A stretch of DNA of 17,510 nucleotides from Clostridia bacterium (GCA_017556845.1 JAFYMA010000251.1:1-17510); one strand, 5' to 3'; counted from the first letter of the stretch, positions 1 to 7,248 are shown. Numbers and translations are program-made. Notes: generated by a model not told the origin, from the letters alone.

Positions 1-956
1 ACATATTCGATGGAGAAGGTCCACCCTCTTGTGTGCGTAAGCGACAGGGCGACCTCCTGGATGGCGGGAACTCCACCGTCCTTTTCGTATATAGGATGAT
101 ATGACCGCATATACGGCAAGGCGTATACTCTGTCAAGCTCCTGCCTTGTGAGCGGAGGCATAGGCGGATTTACAACGAGCATCTTGCCGTCGTAATACTC
201 AGTCACAGCCTTTCCGTGTATATGATCGCACTGAGCATACTGCTCACCGTAAGCCTTGGCATAAAGAGCCTTATCCGTTTTCAGATCGTCATACGAATAT
301 CCCTTGACAAAATCAAAATGTATCTTGTCAGACTCGTCAGTAAGATATGCTGTACCCCTTACGTCGTGTATTTTTTTGATAGGAACTCCGTTTTTCAAAA
401 GCTTGGCTATGCGTAAAAGTATATTTTCGCCCATTCCGTACGTAAGTATATCCGCACGGCTGTCCACGAGTATGCTTCGCCTTACCTTGTTATCCCAATA
501 ATCGTAATGTGCAAAGCGGCGGAGCGAGGCTTCAAGACCGCCGATTATGATCGGAACGTCTCCGTACGCTTCTCTTATGCGGTTGCAGTAAACGATAACT
601 GCTCTGTCAGGTCTTTTGCCTGCCTTGCCGCCGGGGGAATAATAGTCCGTGGAGCGTTTCTTTTTCGATGCGGTATAGTGTGCGACCATAGAATCAATGT
701 TTCCCGCACTGACGAGAAATCCAAGGTTGGGTCTGCCGTATTCCTTGAACGCATCGCAGCTTTTGTAATCCGGCTGCGGAAGCATTGCCACAGTAAATCC
801 CGCAGCCTGCAGAACGCGGCTTATTATCGCCGCACCGAACGACGGATGATCCACGTACGCATCTCCGCAAACGTATACGAAATCGGGATTGCTCCAGCCG
901 AGAGAGTCCGCTTCTTCTTTATTTATCGGTAAAAAGCCGTTATTTTCATTACTCAT
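1..956 (-). CDS. YgiQ family radical SAM protein (N-terminal part, runs off window)
   Basis: The visible 318 residues match the N-terminal half of the YgiQ/UPF0313 family of radical SAM proteins, whose substrate is unknown. Recognisable stretches are the start (NGFLPINKEEADSLGW), GDAYVDHPSFG, IISRVLQAAGF, GRPNLGFLVSAGNIDSMV, IVYCNRIREAY, IIGGLEASLRRFAHYDYWD, and GVPAIQEVALSLTHTRG just before the expected radical SAM cluster. The start is the ATG at 956-954, preceded by a weak purine-rich site. The oddity is at the end: family members continue RGCxxxCxxC, but here residues 310-318 read RGWTFSIEY, so none of the three cluster cysteines is encoded by bases 1-23. No reading frame of those bases restores them. 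This suggests a broken gene or a bad join at the window edge. Identity of the remainder is secure. Confidence 0.88.
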   Translation of the reverse strand, partial: MSNENNGFLPINKEEADSLGWSNPDFVYVCGDAYVDHPSFGAAIISRVLQAAGFTVAMLPQPDYKSCDAFKEYGRPNLGFLVSAGNIDSMVAHYTASKKKRSTDYYSPGGKAGKRPDRAVIVYCNRIREAYGDVPIIIGGLEASLRRFAHYDYWDNKVRRSILVDSRADILTYGMGENILLRIAKLLKNGVPIKKIHDVRGTAYLTDESDKIHFDFVKGYSYDDLKTDKALYAKAYGEQYAQCDHIHGKAVTEYYDGKMLVVNPPMPPLTRQELDRVYALPYMRSYHPIYEKDGGVPAIQEVALSLTHTRGWTFSIEY

Positions 957-1000
957 TTTTCCGTTTTCCCAAAAATAATAAAATGTTTATCGTGACTATC

Positions 1001-1029
1001 TTGATTTTATATCAATTTTCGGTTATTAT
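1001..1029 (+). promoter_or_regulatory. possible promoter for the kinase-lipoprotein pair
   Basis: TTGATT (1001-1006), a 17-base spacer and TATTAT (1024-1029) point towards the kinase gene at 1096. The match is weaker than for other promoters in the window, and it overlaps the opposing ygiQ -10 box. Confidence 0.35.
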
Positions 1030-1056
1030 TATATAACATTTTTCGTATCATTTCAA
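1028..1056 (-). promoter_or_regulatory. sigma-A promoter for the ygiQ-like gene
   Basis: Read on the minus strand, TTGAAA (1056-1051) is followed after 17 bases by TATAAT (1033-1028). It lies about 70 bases upstream of the ATG at 956. Confidence 0.6.
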
Positions 1057-1095
1057 GTCCCGTTACGAAAAAACAAAAAAGAAAGGTTTAGCGTT

Positions 1096-1620
1096 ATGAA
1101 TATCACCCTTATCGGTATGCCCGGATCGGGTAAAAGCACCGTCGGTGTATTGCTTGCAAAAACTTTAGTTTACGATTTCGTTGATACCGATATTCTCATA
1201 CAAAAAAAATCAGGTATATCCCTCTGCGGTCTTATAGAGCTTGAGGGTACTGACGGATTTATCAGAACGGAAAACAGCGTTATATCATCGGTCAAAGCAA
1301 AAAACACCGTTATAGCAACTGGCGGCAGCGCAGTATACGGCAAGGAGGCTATGGAGCATTTGAGGAATATATCCACAGTCGTATATCTGACCGTACCGCT
1401 GAAAGAGCTTTCCGACAGGATAAAGAATATAAAAACACGCGGAATAGTTATGCAAAACGGGCAATCGCTTTCAGACGTTTTTGCAGAACGGTCTGCGCTT
1501 TACGAAAAGTACGCTCATATAACGGTGAACTGCAGTTCGCTAAGTGCTGAGGAATGTGTTTGCGAAATAATAAACGCCGTAAATAAATATACGGAGGGGA
1601 AAGCTGATGATGAAGAATAA
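1096..1620 (+). CDS. Shikimate-kinase-like P-loop kinase
   Basis: This 174-residue protein has the size and fold signature of shikimate kinase, which phosphorylates the 3-OH of shikimate with ATP on the way to chorismate. The Walker A loop is GMPGSGKST (residues 7-15), the DxD motif is DTD (30-32), and the lid/arginine region is TRGIVMQNG (114-122) followed by AERSALYEKYA with Arg132. Two substrate-site features depart from the classical enzyme: the GGG motif is GGS (76-78), and the arginine of the FRxxE motif is Ile56 in F-I-R-T-E, with Arg shifted one place. From memory, similar GGS variants occur in other Clostridia, so this may be a paralogous subfamily. No other aromatic-pathway gene is nearby. 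A GAAAGG site (1081-1086) supports the ATG at 1096. The gene end overlaps the next gene by 14 bases. Confidence 0.75.
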   Translation: MNITLIGMPGSGKSTVGVLLAKTLVYDFVDTDILIQKKSGISLCGLIELEGTDGFIRTENSVISSVKAKNTVIATGGSAVYGKEAMEHLRNISTVVYLTVPLKELSDRIKNIKTRGIVMQNGQSLSDVFAERSALYEKYAHITVNCSSLSAEECVCEIINAVNKYTEGKADDEE

Positions 1621-2713
1621 AAAAAGCATCCGAGCTACAGCAAAACGAATTCCGGCAATACTTCTTTTATCGGTTTTCATATTTCTTTTATCCTGCTCAG
1701 ACAGTGGGCAGACACAAAACCGTGAAAGCGAAAATGTTCTGAGCTCAGCGGATCACGCATTCGACAAGGATCATTTTTCGTATTTCGTATACGATATGTT
1801 TTCAAACATTTACAACACGTACAAAAGCCAGAACTGTCTTGAGCAGTCGGGCATTGACATAACAAAGCCGCTTTCAGATCAAAAATTCTGGTCGTCGGAT
1901 AAAACATGGCACGATTATATGATCGGTTATTCAATAGATAAGCTCGGTCAGTGTCTTGTTTTGTGCCAAGCGGCATCGGAAAACGGATATACGCTTCCAA
2001 AAAGCGACGTTGACGAAATAGAAAAAAACGTTTCGGCACTTGCATCTTATATGGAAAAGGAAAACGTAACGTCAGCTGAGCTTTTCAAAAGTCCGTCCGT
2101 AACGCTCGATCACATAAGATACGTTCTGACGATGCAGAAAACGGCAAGCAATTACTCGCAGATCATTATCGACTCATTTGAATACACCGACAGCGATTAT
2201 CAAAAATATTTTACGGATAACAAAGAGACAAACGAATATACGGACGGCGACTATGATTCAGCCTGCGTGTATATTCTGTCCGTGTCAAAGGGCGATTTTA
2301 AAAACGAAAACGATTGGGAAAACGCAGTAAGCACCGTAGAAAACGCACTTGCGTCCGTCGGCAGAGACAGTGAAAGCTTTCTTGCCATAGCAGACGCACA
2401 CAGCGATCTGCATATAAGTAAAAGCGGGCTTCGCACCGATCTTATAAAAGGCAATATCAAGGAAATACTGAATATAGACGACTTTGATAACTGGGCGTTT
2501 ATACCTCAGCGTAAATCAGGTGACGTTGGCAGCTTTACAGATGCAGACGGAGATCTTTACGCAGCGTTTTATTACGACGGAAAGGGTAAAAAAGCATTCG
2601 TCGTTCAGGCAGATCCGGATATGAGGAGCCGTGATTATATATCGGAATACCAAAAGCTTGAGCAGAAATTTCCCGTTTCGGTATTTTTGGATAATATAAG
2701 CGGAATCGACTGA
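1607..2713 (+). CDS. Secreted lipoprotein, possibly SurA/PrsA foldase-like
   Basis: The 368-residue product begins with a basic segment and a hydrophobic stretch (residues 16-29) ending in a lipobox, LLSC, so it should be lipidated on Cys30 and held on the outer face of the membrane. The mature part is mostly helical and polar. Its architecture resembles clostridial lipoproteins of the peptidyl-prolyl isomerase/SurA-N type: a helical N-terminal region, DSDYQKYFTDN near 195-205, a central strand-helix region with VYILSV near 222, then a C-terminal GDVGSF/LYAAFYYDG/KAFVVQADP segment. No clear catalytic parvulin motif is seen, so a chaperone role is only a guess. The start is ATG ATG at 1607/1610 behind GGAGGGG (1593-1599), overlapping the kinase gene by 14 bases. 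The two are probably cotranscribed and translationally coupled. Confidence 0.65.
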   Translation: MMKNKKSIRATAKRIPAILLLSVFIFLLSCSDSGQTQNRESENVLSSADHAFDKDHFSYFVYDMFSNIYNTYKSQNCLEQSGIDITKPLSDQKFWSSDKTWHDYMIGYSIDKLGQCLVLCQAASENGYTLPKSDVDEIEKNVSALASYMEKENVTSAELFKSPSVTLDHIRYVLTMQKTASNYSQIIIDSFEYTDSDYQKYFTDNKETNEYTDGDYDSACVYILSVSKGDFKNENDWENAVSTVENALASVGRDSESFLAIADAHSDLHISKSGLRTDLIKGNIKEILNIDDFDNWAFIPQRKSGDVGSFTDADGDLYAAFYYDGKGKKAFVVQADPDMRSRDYISEYQKLEQKFPVSVFLDNISGID

Positions 2714-2803
2714 AGATAAGCATAAAAGCGCTTTTTCAGAGCAGTTTGTTTGCAAATTCGCGTTATTATTTACATTATGTTCATCATTGAACGTAGGTTT
2801 TTA

Positions 2804-2832
2804 TTGACAAACGATAAAAAGGCGTGTATAAT
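2804..2832 (+). promoter_or_regulatory. strong sigma-A promoter for the transketolase operon
   Basis: TTGACA (2804-2809), a 17-base spacer and TATAAT (2827-2832) are both perfect consensus. Transcription would start near 2840, leaving a leader of about 65 bases before the ATG at 2905. Confidence 0.85.
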
Positions 2833-2904
2833 GGAATTGATATGATGTCGCTTGCCGACTATTGGCGCCATCTATAAAAAATATGTCGGAGAATAGGATA
2901 TAAA

Positions 2905-3732
2905 ATGGATACAGCAAGAGTTGATCAACTTAAAAAAATTGCAAACGGTGTCCGCAAGGATATAGTAACTCAGGTGTACTCAGCAAGTTCAGGTCATCCG
3001 GGCGGTTCACTTTCTATAGCAGACGTGCTTACGTATCTTTATTTTGAAAAAATGAATGTAAAGGCAGATGATCCCAAGTGGGAAGACAGAGACAGATTCG
3101 TTCTTTCCAAGGGTCACGCTTCTCCTGCACTTTACGCAGTTCTTGCCGCAAAGGGATTTTTCCCTAAGGAAGAGCTTGTAAAATTCCGCAACATAGAAAG
3201 CTTTTTACAAGGTCACCCCGATATGAAGCACACCCCCGGCGTAGATATGTCCTCAGGTTCGTTGGGTATGGGCATTTCCGCTGCATGCGGTATGGCTTTG
3301 GGCGCAAAGCATCAGGGCAAAGCATACAGAGTTTATTCAATTCTCGGTGACGGTGAGATAGCAGAAGGTCAGGTTTGGGAAGCGGCGATGTTCTCCGCCC
3401 ATTACAAGCTCGACAATCTGTGCGTCTTCGTGGACAGAAACGGTCTTCAGATAGACGGTGAAACGAAAAAGGTAATGAATTCCGATCCTCTTGACGAAAA
3501 ATTTGCCGCTTTCGGCTGGAACGTTCAGGTGATAAACGGCCACGATTTTGATCAAATAGATAAGGCGATCGCCAACGCAGAAGCCTGCAAGGGCAAGCCC
3601 TCCGTGATAATAATGGACACTGTCAAGGGCAAGGGCGTTTCCTTTATGGAAAACAACGCAGGCTGGCACGGTGCTGCCCCCAACGCAGAGCAATACGCAC
3701 AGGCAATGGCAGACCTTGCCGCAAACGATTAA
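2905..3732 (+). CDS. Transketolase, N-terminal (thiamine diphosphate-binding) subunit
   Basis: This 275-residue protein is the first half of a split transketolase, the cytosolic enzyme that moves two-carbon units between sugar phosphates in the non-oxidative pentose phosphate pathway. Visible motifs are GHPGGSLS (30-37), DRFVLSKGHASPALYA (63-78), the thiamine diphosphate/Mg motif GDGEIAEGQVWEA (148-160) ending at Asn179 in DRNGLQIDG, and GKGVSFMEN...GWHG (242-256). The length fits the stand-alone N-terminal subunit found in many Clostridia and archaea. GGAG/AGGATA sites (2888-2899) precede the ATG. The C-terminal subunit follows after 13 bases, so the two are made from one transcript and form one active enzyme. 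Confidence 0.95.
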   Translation: MDTARVDQLKKIANGVRKDIVTQVYSASSGHPGGSLSIADVLTYLYFEKMNVKADDPKWEDRDRFVLSKGHASPALYAVLAAKGFFPKEELVKFRNIESFLQGHPDMKHTPGVDMSSGSLGMGISAACGMALGAKHQGKAYRVYSILGDGEIAEGQVWEAAMFSAHYKLDNLCVFVDRNGLQIDGETKKVMNSDPLDEKFAAFGWNVQVINGHDFDQIDKAIANAEACKGKPSVIIMDTVKGKGVSFMENNAGWHGAAPNAEQYAQAMADLAAND

Positions 3733-3737
3733 GGAGG
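3732..3737 (+). promoter_or_regulatory. ribosome binding site fixing the start of the C-terminal subunit
   Basis: AGGAGG lies 8 bases before the ATG at 3746 and begins on the last base of the upstream stop codon. It favours 3746 over an in-frame ATG at 3671, which would lie inside the upstream gene. Confidence 0.85.
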
Positions 3738-3745
3738 ATAAGGAA

Positions 3746-4690
3746 ATGGCAGATAAGATAGCTACAAGAGAAGCTTACGGCGCCGCTCTTGCTGAATTCG
3801 GCGCAAAATATGAAAATCTCGTCGTTCTCGACGCCGATCTGGCGGGAGCAACGAAAACAGGCGTATTCGCCAAGGCATTTCCCGAAAGATTTTTTGATTG
3901 CGGTATAGCTGAGGGTGATATGGTCACGGTTGCCGCAGGTCTTTCTACAACGGGACTTATTCCGTTTGCATCTTCCTTTGCAATGTTTCTGGCAGGCAGA
4001 GCATTCGAGCAGATAAGAAACTCCGTAGGTTACCCCCACCTCAACGTAAAGCTCGGTGCAACTCACGGCGGTATCACGGTAGGTGAGGACGGTGCGACAC
4101 ACCAGTGCCTTGAGGATTTCGCGCTCATGCGTACTATTCCCGGCATGACAGTCATCTGTCCTTGCGATGCAGTTGAAACGCGCGCGGCAGTTGAAGCGGC
4201 TATACTTCACGACGGTCCTGTGTACCTTCGTTTTGGCAGAGCGGCGACCCCCGTTCTGTTCAACAAGGAAAATTACGAATTCAAGCTCGGCAAGGGCATT
4301 GAAATAGCAGACGGTGATGACGCTGCGATTATCGCTTGCGGAGTTATGGTAGACGTTGCGCTCAGCGCAAGAGAGCTTCTTAAGTCCGAAGGCATCAACG
4401 CAAGAGTCATTGATATGCACACAATAAAGCCCATTGACGAGGAGCTCGTTTTAAAATGCGCAAAAGAAACCGGCGCAATAGTTACCGCTGAAGAGCACAA
4501 CGTGATCGGAGGATTGGGAGAAGCAGTTTGCGGAGTTCTTTCCGAAAAGCTTCCCACGCCCGTTTTGCGCGTAGGCACAGAGGATACGTTCGGCAGAAGC
4601 GGAAAGGTTGCTCCTCTTATGGAAATGTACGGTCTTACACCTCAAAACATAGCCGAAAAAGTAAAAGCGGCTATCGCGCTGAAAAAATAA
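3746..4690 (+). CDS. Transketolase, C-terminal (pyrimidine-binding) subunit
   Basis: This 314-residue product is the second half of transketolase and completes the enzyme with the upstream subunit. Key features are LVVLDADLAGATKTG (25-39), FFDCGIAEGDMV (49-60) with the catalytic Glu56 that activates the cofactor, the central FASSFAMFLAGRAFEQIR (74-91), HGGITVGEDGATHQ (107-120), GPVYLRFGR (157-165), and a C-terminal domain with DMHTIKPID and AEEHNVIGGLGEAV (223-261). The start at 3746 is chosen because AGGAGG precedes it by 8 bases. The membrane protein gene at 4692 begins one base after this stop codon. Confidence 0.95.
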   Translation: MADKIATREAYGAALAEFGAKYENLVVLDADLAGATKTGVFAKAFPERFFDCGIAEGDMVTVAAGLSTTGLIPFASSFAMFLAGRAFEQIRNSVGYPHLNVKLGATHGGITVGEDGATHQCLEDFALMRTIPGMTVICPCDAVETRAAVEAAILHDGPVYLRFGRAATPVLFNKENYEFKLGKGIEIADGDDAAIIACGVMVDVALSARELLKSEGINARVIDMHTIKPIDEELVLKCAKETGAIVTAEEHNVIGGLGEAVCGVLSEKLPTPVLRVGTEDTFGRSGKVAPLMEMYGLTPQNIAEKVKAAIALKK

Positions 4691-4691
4691 T

Positions 4692-5378
4692 ATGACTAAA
4701 AAATACCTGAACAGCGGCAATTTGAAAATAATTGCCGCTGTTTCTATGTTGATAGATCACATCGGCTATTGCGTTTTATATTGGTTTACGCAGGACGAAG
4801 GAGCTTTGCCGTATCCGGTATACGAGGGCTTACGAATAGTCGGCAGGCTTGCATTTCCGCTTTACTGCTTTCTTCTCGCTGAGGGCTTTGCTCATAGCAA
4901 AAACCGCACAAGATACGCTGTAAGACTTGCGTTATTTGCCGTGATATCAGAAATACCGTACGATCTTATGTGCAGATGCACGGTGCTTTCATTTGACGTT
5001 CAGAACGTTTATTTCACGCTTTTGCTCGGATTTTTATCAATGGCGTGTATACACCGCTTTGCAAAAAAAATATACCTGTCGATAATAGCAGTTGCCTTAT
5101 GCTGTGCCGCCGCACATTTTTTTAACACAGATTACGGTGCTTACGGTGTTATACTTATTGTACTGATGTTCTCCGTAAGGCAAGCGCCGCCTTATATTAA
5201 AAGCACAGCGATCGCGTGCGGTCTTATTATAAAGGGCTTGCCGCCGCTTACTGCAATAATACCGATAAGCATGTATAACGGTGAAAAGGGCAAAGCGCCC
5301 AAATACTTTTTCTATATCTTTTATCCCGCACACATAATCATTCTCTGTATTATAAGATACTGCATTTTCGGTTTTTGA
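4692..5378 (+). CDS. TraX family integral membrane protein
   Basis: The 228-residue protein is very hydrophobic, with about seven predicted membrane segments. It carries TraX-family features: NLKIIAAVSMLIDHIGY near the start (9-25), GLRIVGRLAFPLYCFLLAEGF (45-65), SEIPYDLM (89-96) and a terminal FYIFYPAHIIIL segment. TraX of the F plasmid acetylates pilin, but chromosomal homologues in Firmicutes have no settled function and may be acyltransferases acting at the membrane. The gene starts one base after the transketolase stop and has no visible Shine-Dalgarno site, so its translation probably depends on ribosomes finishing the transketolase gene. A metabolic link to transketolase is not evident. 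Confidence 0.85.
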   Translation: MTKKYLNSGNLKIIAAVSMLIDHIGYCVLYWFTQDEGALPYPVYEGLRIVGRLAFPLYCFLLAEGFAHSKNRTRYAVRLALFAVISEIPYDLMCRCTVLSFDVQNVYFTLLLGFLSMACIHRFAKKIYLSIIAVALCCAAAHFFNTDYGAYGVILIVLMFSVRQAPPYIKSTAIACGLIIKGLPPLTAIIPISMYNGEKGKAPKYFFYIFYPAHIIILCIIRYCIFGF

Positions 5379-5409
5379 TCTGTCGCTTTCGCATTTTTCT
5401 CGTTTTTAA

Positions 5410-5438
5410 TTGACAATTCGTTTTATTTGTGATAAAAT
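5410..5438 (+). promoter_or_regulatory. sigma-A promoter for the small lipoprotein
   Basis: TTGACA (5410-5415), 17 bases, then TAAAAT (5433-5438). The predicted leader is only about 15 bases before the ATG at 5461. Confidence 0.75.
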
Positions 5439-5460
5439 CAATAAAAAACAGGAGGCTACA

Positions 5461-5820
5461 ATGAAAAAAATTCTTTCCATTATCATCATTACATGTATCG
5501 CGCTCAGCACGTGCGCTCTTTGCAGCTGCAAATCCGCTGAAGAAAATATAGTCGGAACATGGACAAACCAGACTACCGTATTTGGCGTTGTTACGGAAAA
5601 CTCTTACACGTTCAACGAAGACGGCACCGGCAAAAGCACGACTGTTCTCGGAGTTGGTCTGGGATTTGATTACACGATCGACGGCGATATGCTTACACTG
5701 AAATATTCAGTATTCGGAATTGAAGCGTCTACAAAAAATTACACATTTAAAATATCAGGCGATAAGCTTACTCTTAACGACGGTGACGAAACCGTAACGT
5801 ACACGAAAAAGGATTCGTAA
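5461..5820 (+). CDS. Small lipoprotein with lipocalin-like beta domain
   Basis: This 119-residue protein has a signal sequence (Lys2-Lys3 followed by a hydrophobic run) ending in LCSC, so lipidation on Cys23 is expected. The mature part starts with NIVGTW (29-34) and alternates short strands: TENSYTFNEDGTGKST, GFDYTIDGDMLTLKY, TFKISGDKLTLNDGDETVTY. This is the pattern of small lipocalin-like or DUF5640-like extracytoplasmic domains. Function is unknown. The start at 5461 is set by AGGAGG (5450-5455) and by the signal peptide. An upstream in-frame ATG at 5410 lies inside the -35 box and would spoil the signal. The gene is monocistronic, closed by the inverted repeat at 5831-5871. Confidence 0.8.
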   Translation: MKKILSIIIITCIALSTCALCSCKSAEENIVGTWTNQTTVFGVVTENSYTFNEDGTGKSTTVLGVGLGFDYTIDGDMLTLKYSVFGIEASTKNYTFKISGDKLTLNDGDETVTYTKKDS

Positions 5821-5830
5821 TATTAACAAA

Positions 5831-5871
5831 AACAGCAGGTGAGATCTTGAATCAAGATCTCACCTGCTGTT
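5831..5871. terminator. perfect 20-bp inverted repeat, shared terminator
   Basis: The arms at 5831-5850 and 5852-5871 are exact reverse complements around a single central base, between two convergent genes. Reading on the minus strand, the stem is followed by a T-rich tract (bases 5830 down to 5821), so it best terminates the CotF-like gene. On the plus strand the following CGTTTC is a poor tract. Confidence 0.85.
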
Positions 5872-5884
5872 CGTTTCAAAAAAA

Positions 5885-6340
5885 TCAGGAATACATACCG
5901 TTGATCTGCATATAATCGTAGATCAGCTTGCCGTGCTGCTGTTCTTCCTTTTGAATGTGGTTAAGCGCGTTTCTCGCATTTTCGTCCTTAAACTCAAAAA
6001 TGCAGGTATCGTACAGCTGAGATACGTGCTTTTCCGATGCCAGAAGATCGGAGCATAAATACATATCCGCCTGCTTTTCGGGCGAATTCACACCGCCGTA
6101 GGTTGCAGTAAATGAAGGCTTACTTTGATCAGACGAGGACATCATCTGAGGAACCGTTCCCTGCTCCATCTGACAAACAGTATCGTAATGGGTACGCTCC
6201 ACTTGCGCAAGCGAGGAAAAAAGATTTTTAAGCTGGGGATCGGATGCACACGAGGAATGCTTTGCATACTTATCAGCACAAAGCTGTTCCTGATCCTTAA
6301 GATCCTTTAAAAGTCCCGTTTCTTTTTGTGTTAATTGCAT
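5885..6340 (-). CDS. CotF-family spore coat / ferritin-like protein
   Basis: The 151-residue product resembles CotF-type spore coat proteins (COG5577-like): MQLTQKETGLLKDLKDQEQL at the N-terminus, SDPQLKNLFSSLAQVERTHYD (33-53), the Pro/Met/Ser-rich linker GTVPQMM, then a second helical half. It is a ferritin-like helical bundle. The acidic and histidine residues sit in ferritin-type order: Glu18, Glu48-x-x-His51, Glu103 and Glu133-x-x-His136. It may therefore bind a metal pair, or may only keep the fold. The ATG at 6340 is chosen because AAGGAG (6354-6349) lies 8 bases upstream. An in-frame ATG at 6382 has no comparable site. The gene stands alone, convergent with the small lipoprotein and divergent from the PHP gene. 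Confidence 0.82.
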   Translation of the reverse strand: MQLTQKETGLLKDLKDQEQLCADKYAKHSSCASDPQLKNLFSSLAQVERTHYDTVCQMEQGTVPQMMSSSDQSKPSFTATYGGVNSPEKQADMYLCSDLLASEKHVSQLYDTCIFEFKDENARNALNHIQKEEQQHGKLIYDYMQINGMYS

Positions 6341-6380
6341 ATAACGCTCTCCTTTTCGTTTATTTGATATGATTGTTCCC

Positions 6381-6409
6381 ACATTAATTCAAGTTAAGCA
6401 AAACGTCAA
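6381..6409 (-). promoter_or_regulatory. weak candidate promoter for the CotF-like gene
   Basis: On the minus strand, TTGACG (6409-6404) is followed after 17 bases by TAATGT (6386-6381). The -10 box is poor. A sporulation sigma factor could be used instead, but no clear motif was recognised. Confidence 0.35.
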
Positions 6410-6416
6410 AGAAAAC

Positions 6417-6445
6417 TTGACAAGCACCGTCAAAAAGTATATAAT
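6417..6445 (+). promoter_or_regulatory. consensus sigma-A promoter for the PHP gene
   Basis: TTGACA (6417-6422), 17 bases, TATAAT (6440-6445). Only 23 bases separate the -10 box from the ATG at 6469, and AAAGGAG (6454-6460) sits in this short leader. Confidence 0.85.
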
Positions 6446-6468
6446 TGACTTACAAAGGAGAGCTTACT

Positions 6469-7149
6469 ATGAAAATAATGGACATTCACTCACACACATA
6501 TTTCAGTGCTTGCGGAGCAGATAAGCACGAGGACACGATAAACGCCGCGATAAACGGCGGTATACAGCTTTTCGGCATATCCGATCATTGCTACGGCATC
6601 GGAGAAAGACGAGAGGAATACATAAGAATAATAGACGAAATGAAGAATGCCTACAATGGCAAAATACAGCTTTTGTGCGGTATTGAAATAGCAACCGTGC
6701 CGGGACTCGGAATAGACGATCCGAAAACCGTTAAGGGATTTGAATACTGCTTGATAGAGCATATTGACCGTGACGAAAGCACCGTAGGGATGAACATTTT
6801 TGACTATGCTGACGGCTTTGACTGCAAGGTTGGCATAGCACACACCGATCTTATCGGCATGGCTGTGAGAAAAGGGCTTGATCCGACTGAGTTTTTATCC
6901 CGCTTTGCAGATCACGGCATATTCTGGGAAATGAACGTAAATTACGATAGCATTCACGGCTTTTCAGAGCATCAGTATATGCTTGATTTTCTAAACAAGC
7001 CTGATATTACGAAGATCGTAAAGGACTCGGGTATAAAGCTGTCTGTTGGCTTTGACGGACACAGAGTTTACGATTACGATCCGGAAAGAGTTATCAGAAT
7101 GAACGAATTCATCAATAACAGCGGAATAGAAATGGTGAGCTTCGGATAA
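6469..7149 (+). CDS. PHP-domain metal-dependent phosphoesterase
   Basis: This 226-residue cytosolic protein is a PHP-domain (polymerase and histidinol phosphatase) enzyme, a metal-dependent phosphoesterase. It shows the four family motifs: DIHSHT with His7/His9, ISDH (37-40), CGIEI with Glu72, AHTDLIG with His125, and GFDGH with Asp196/His198. The length fits the small stand-alone members, which include histidinol-phosphatase-like (HisK/HisJ-type) and YcdX-like proteins. No histidine pathway gene is close, so the substrate is not assigned. The start at 6469 follows AAAGGAG by 8 bases. A longer in-frame ATG at 6445 lies in the -10 box. Confidence 0.87.
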   Translation: MKIMDIHSHTYFSACGADKHEDTINAAINGGIQLFGISDHCYGIGERREEYIRIIDEMKNAYNGKIQLLCGIEIATVPGLGIDDPKTVKGFEYCLIEHIDRDESTVGMNIFDYADGFDCKVGIAHTDLIGMAVRKGLDPTEFLSRFADHGIFWEMNVNYDSIHGFSEHQYMLDFLNKPDITKIVKDSGIKLSVGFDGHRVYDYDPERVIRMNEFINNSGIEMVSFG

Positions 7150-7248
7150 ACAGGTGCAAAAATAAATACCGAAATTCACTAAACAGAATATATTTTAACG
7201 GCAGGATATAAATATATTGTAAATTATCAATATATATTCTCATTAATA

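Noticed and set aside
507..932. A 141-codon plus-strand open frame at the left end
   Set aside because: It lies antisense to the YgiQ-like gene, whose translation matches its family along the whole stretch.
2710..2739. Imperfect hairpin (CTGAA...AAGC / GCTT...TTCAG) at the end of the lipoprotein gene as a terminator
   Set aside because: The stem has a 3:1 internal mismatch, overlaps the stop codon and has no T-run after it, so it is too weak to list as a terminator.
2844..2872. Hairpin in the transketolase leader (GATGtCGC with GCGcCATC) as a regulatory element
   Set aside because: It has seven pairs with one mismatch and a 13-base loop, matches no known leader class, and could easily arise by chance.
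3644..4420. A 258-codon open frame on the minus strand opposite the transketolase genes
   Set aside because: It is antisense to two clear enzyme genes, has a low-complexity, Cys/Arg-rich composition and shows no recognisable motif.
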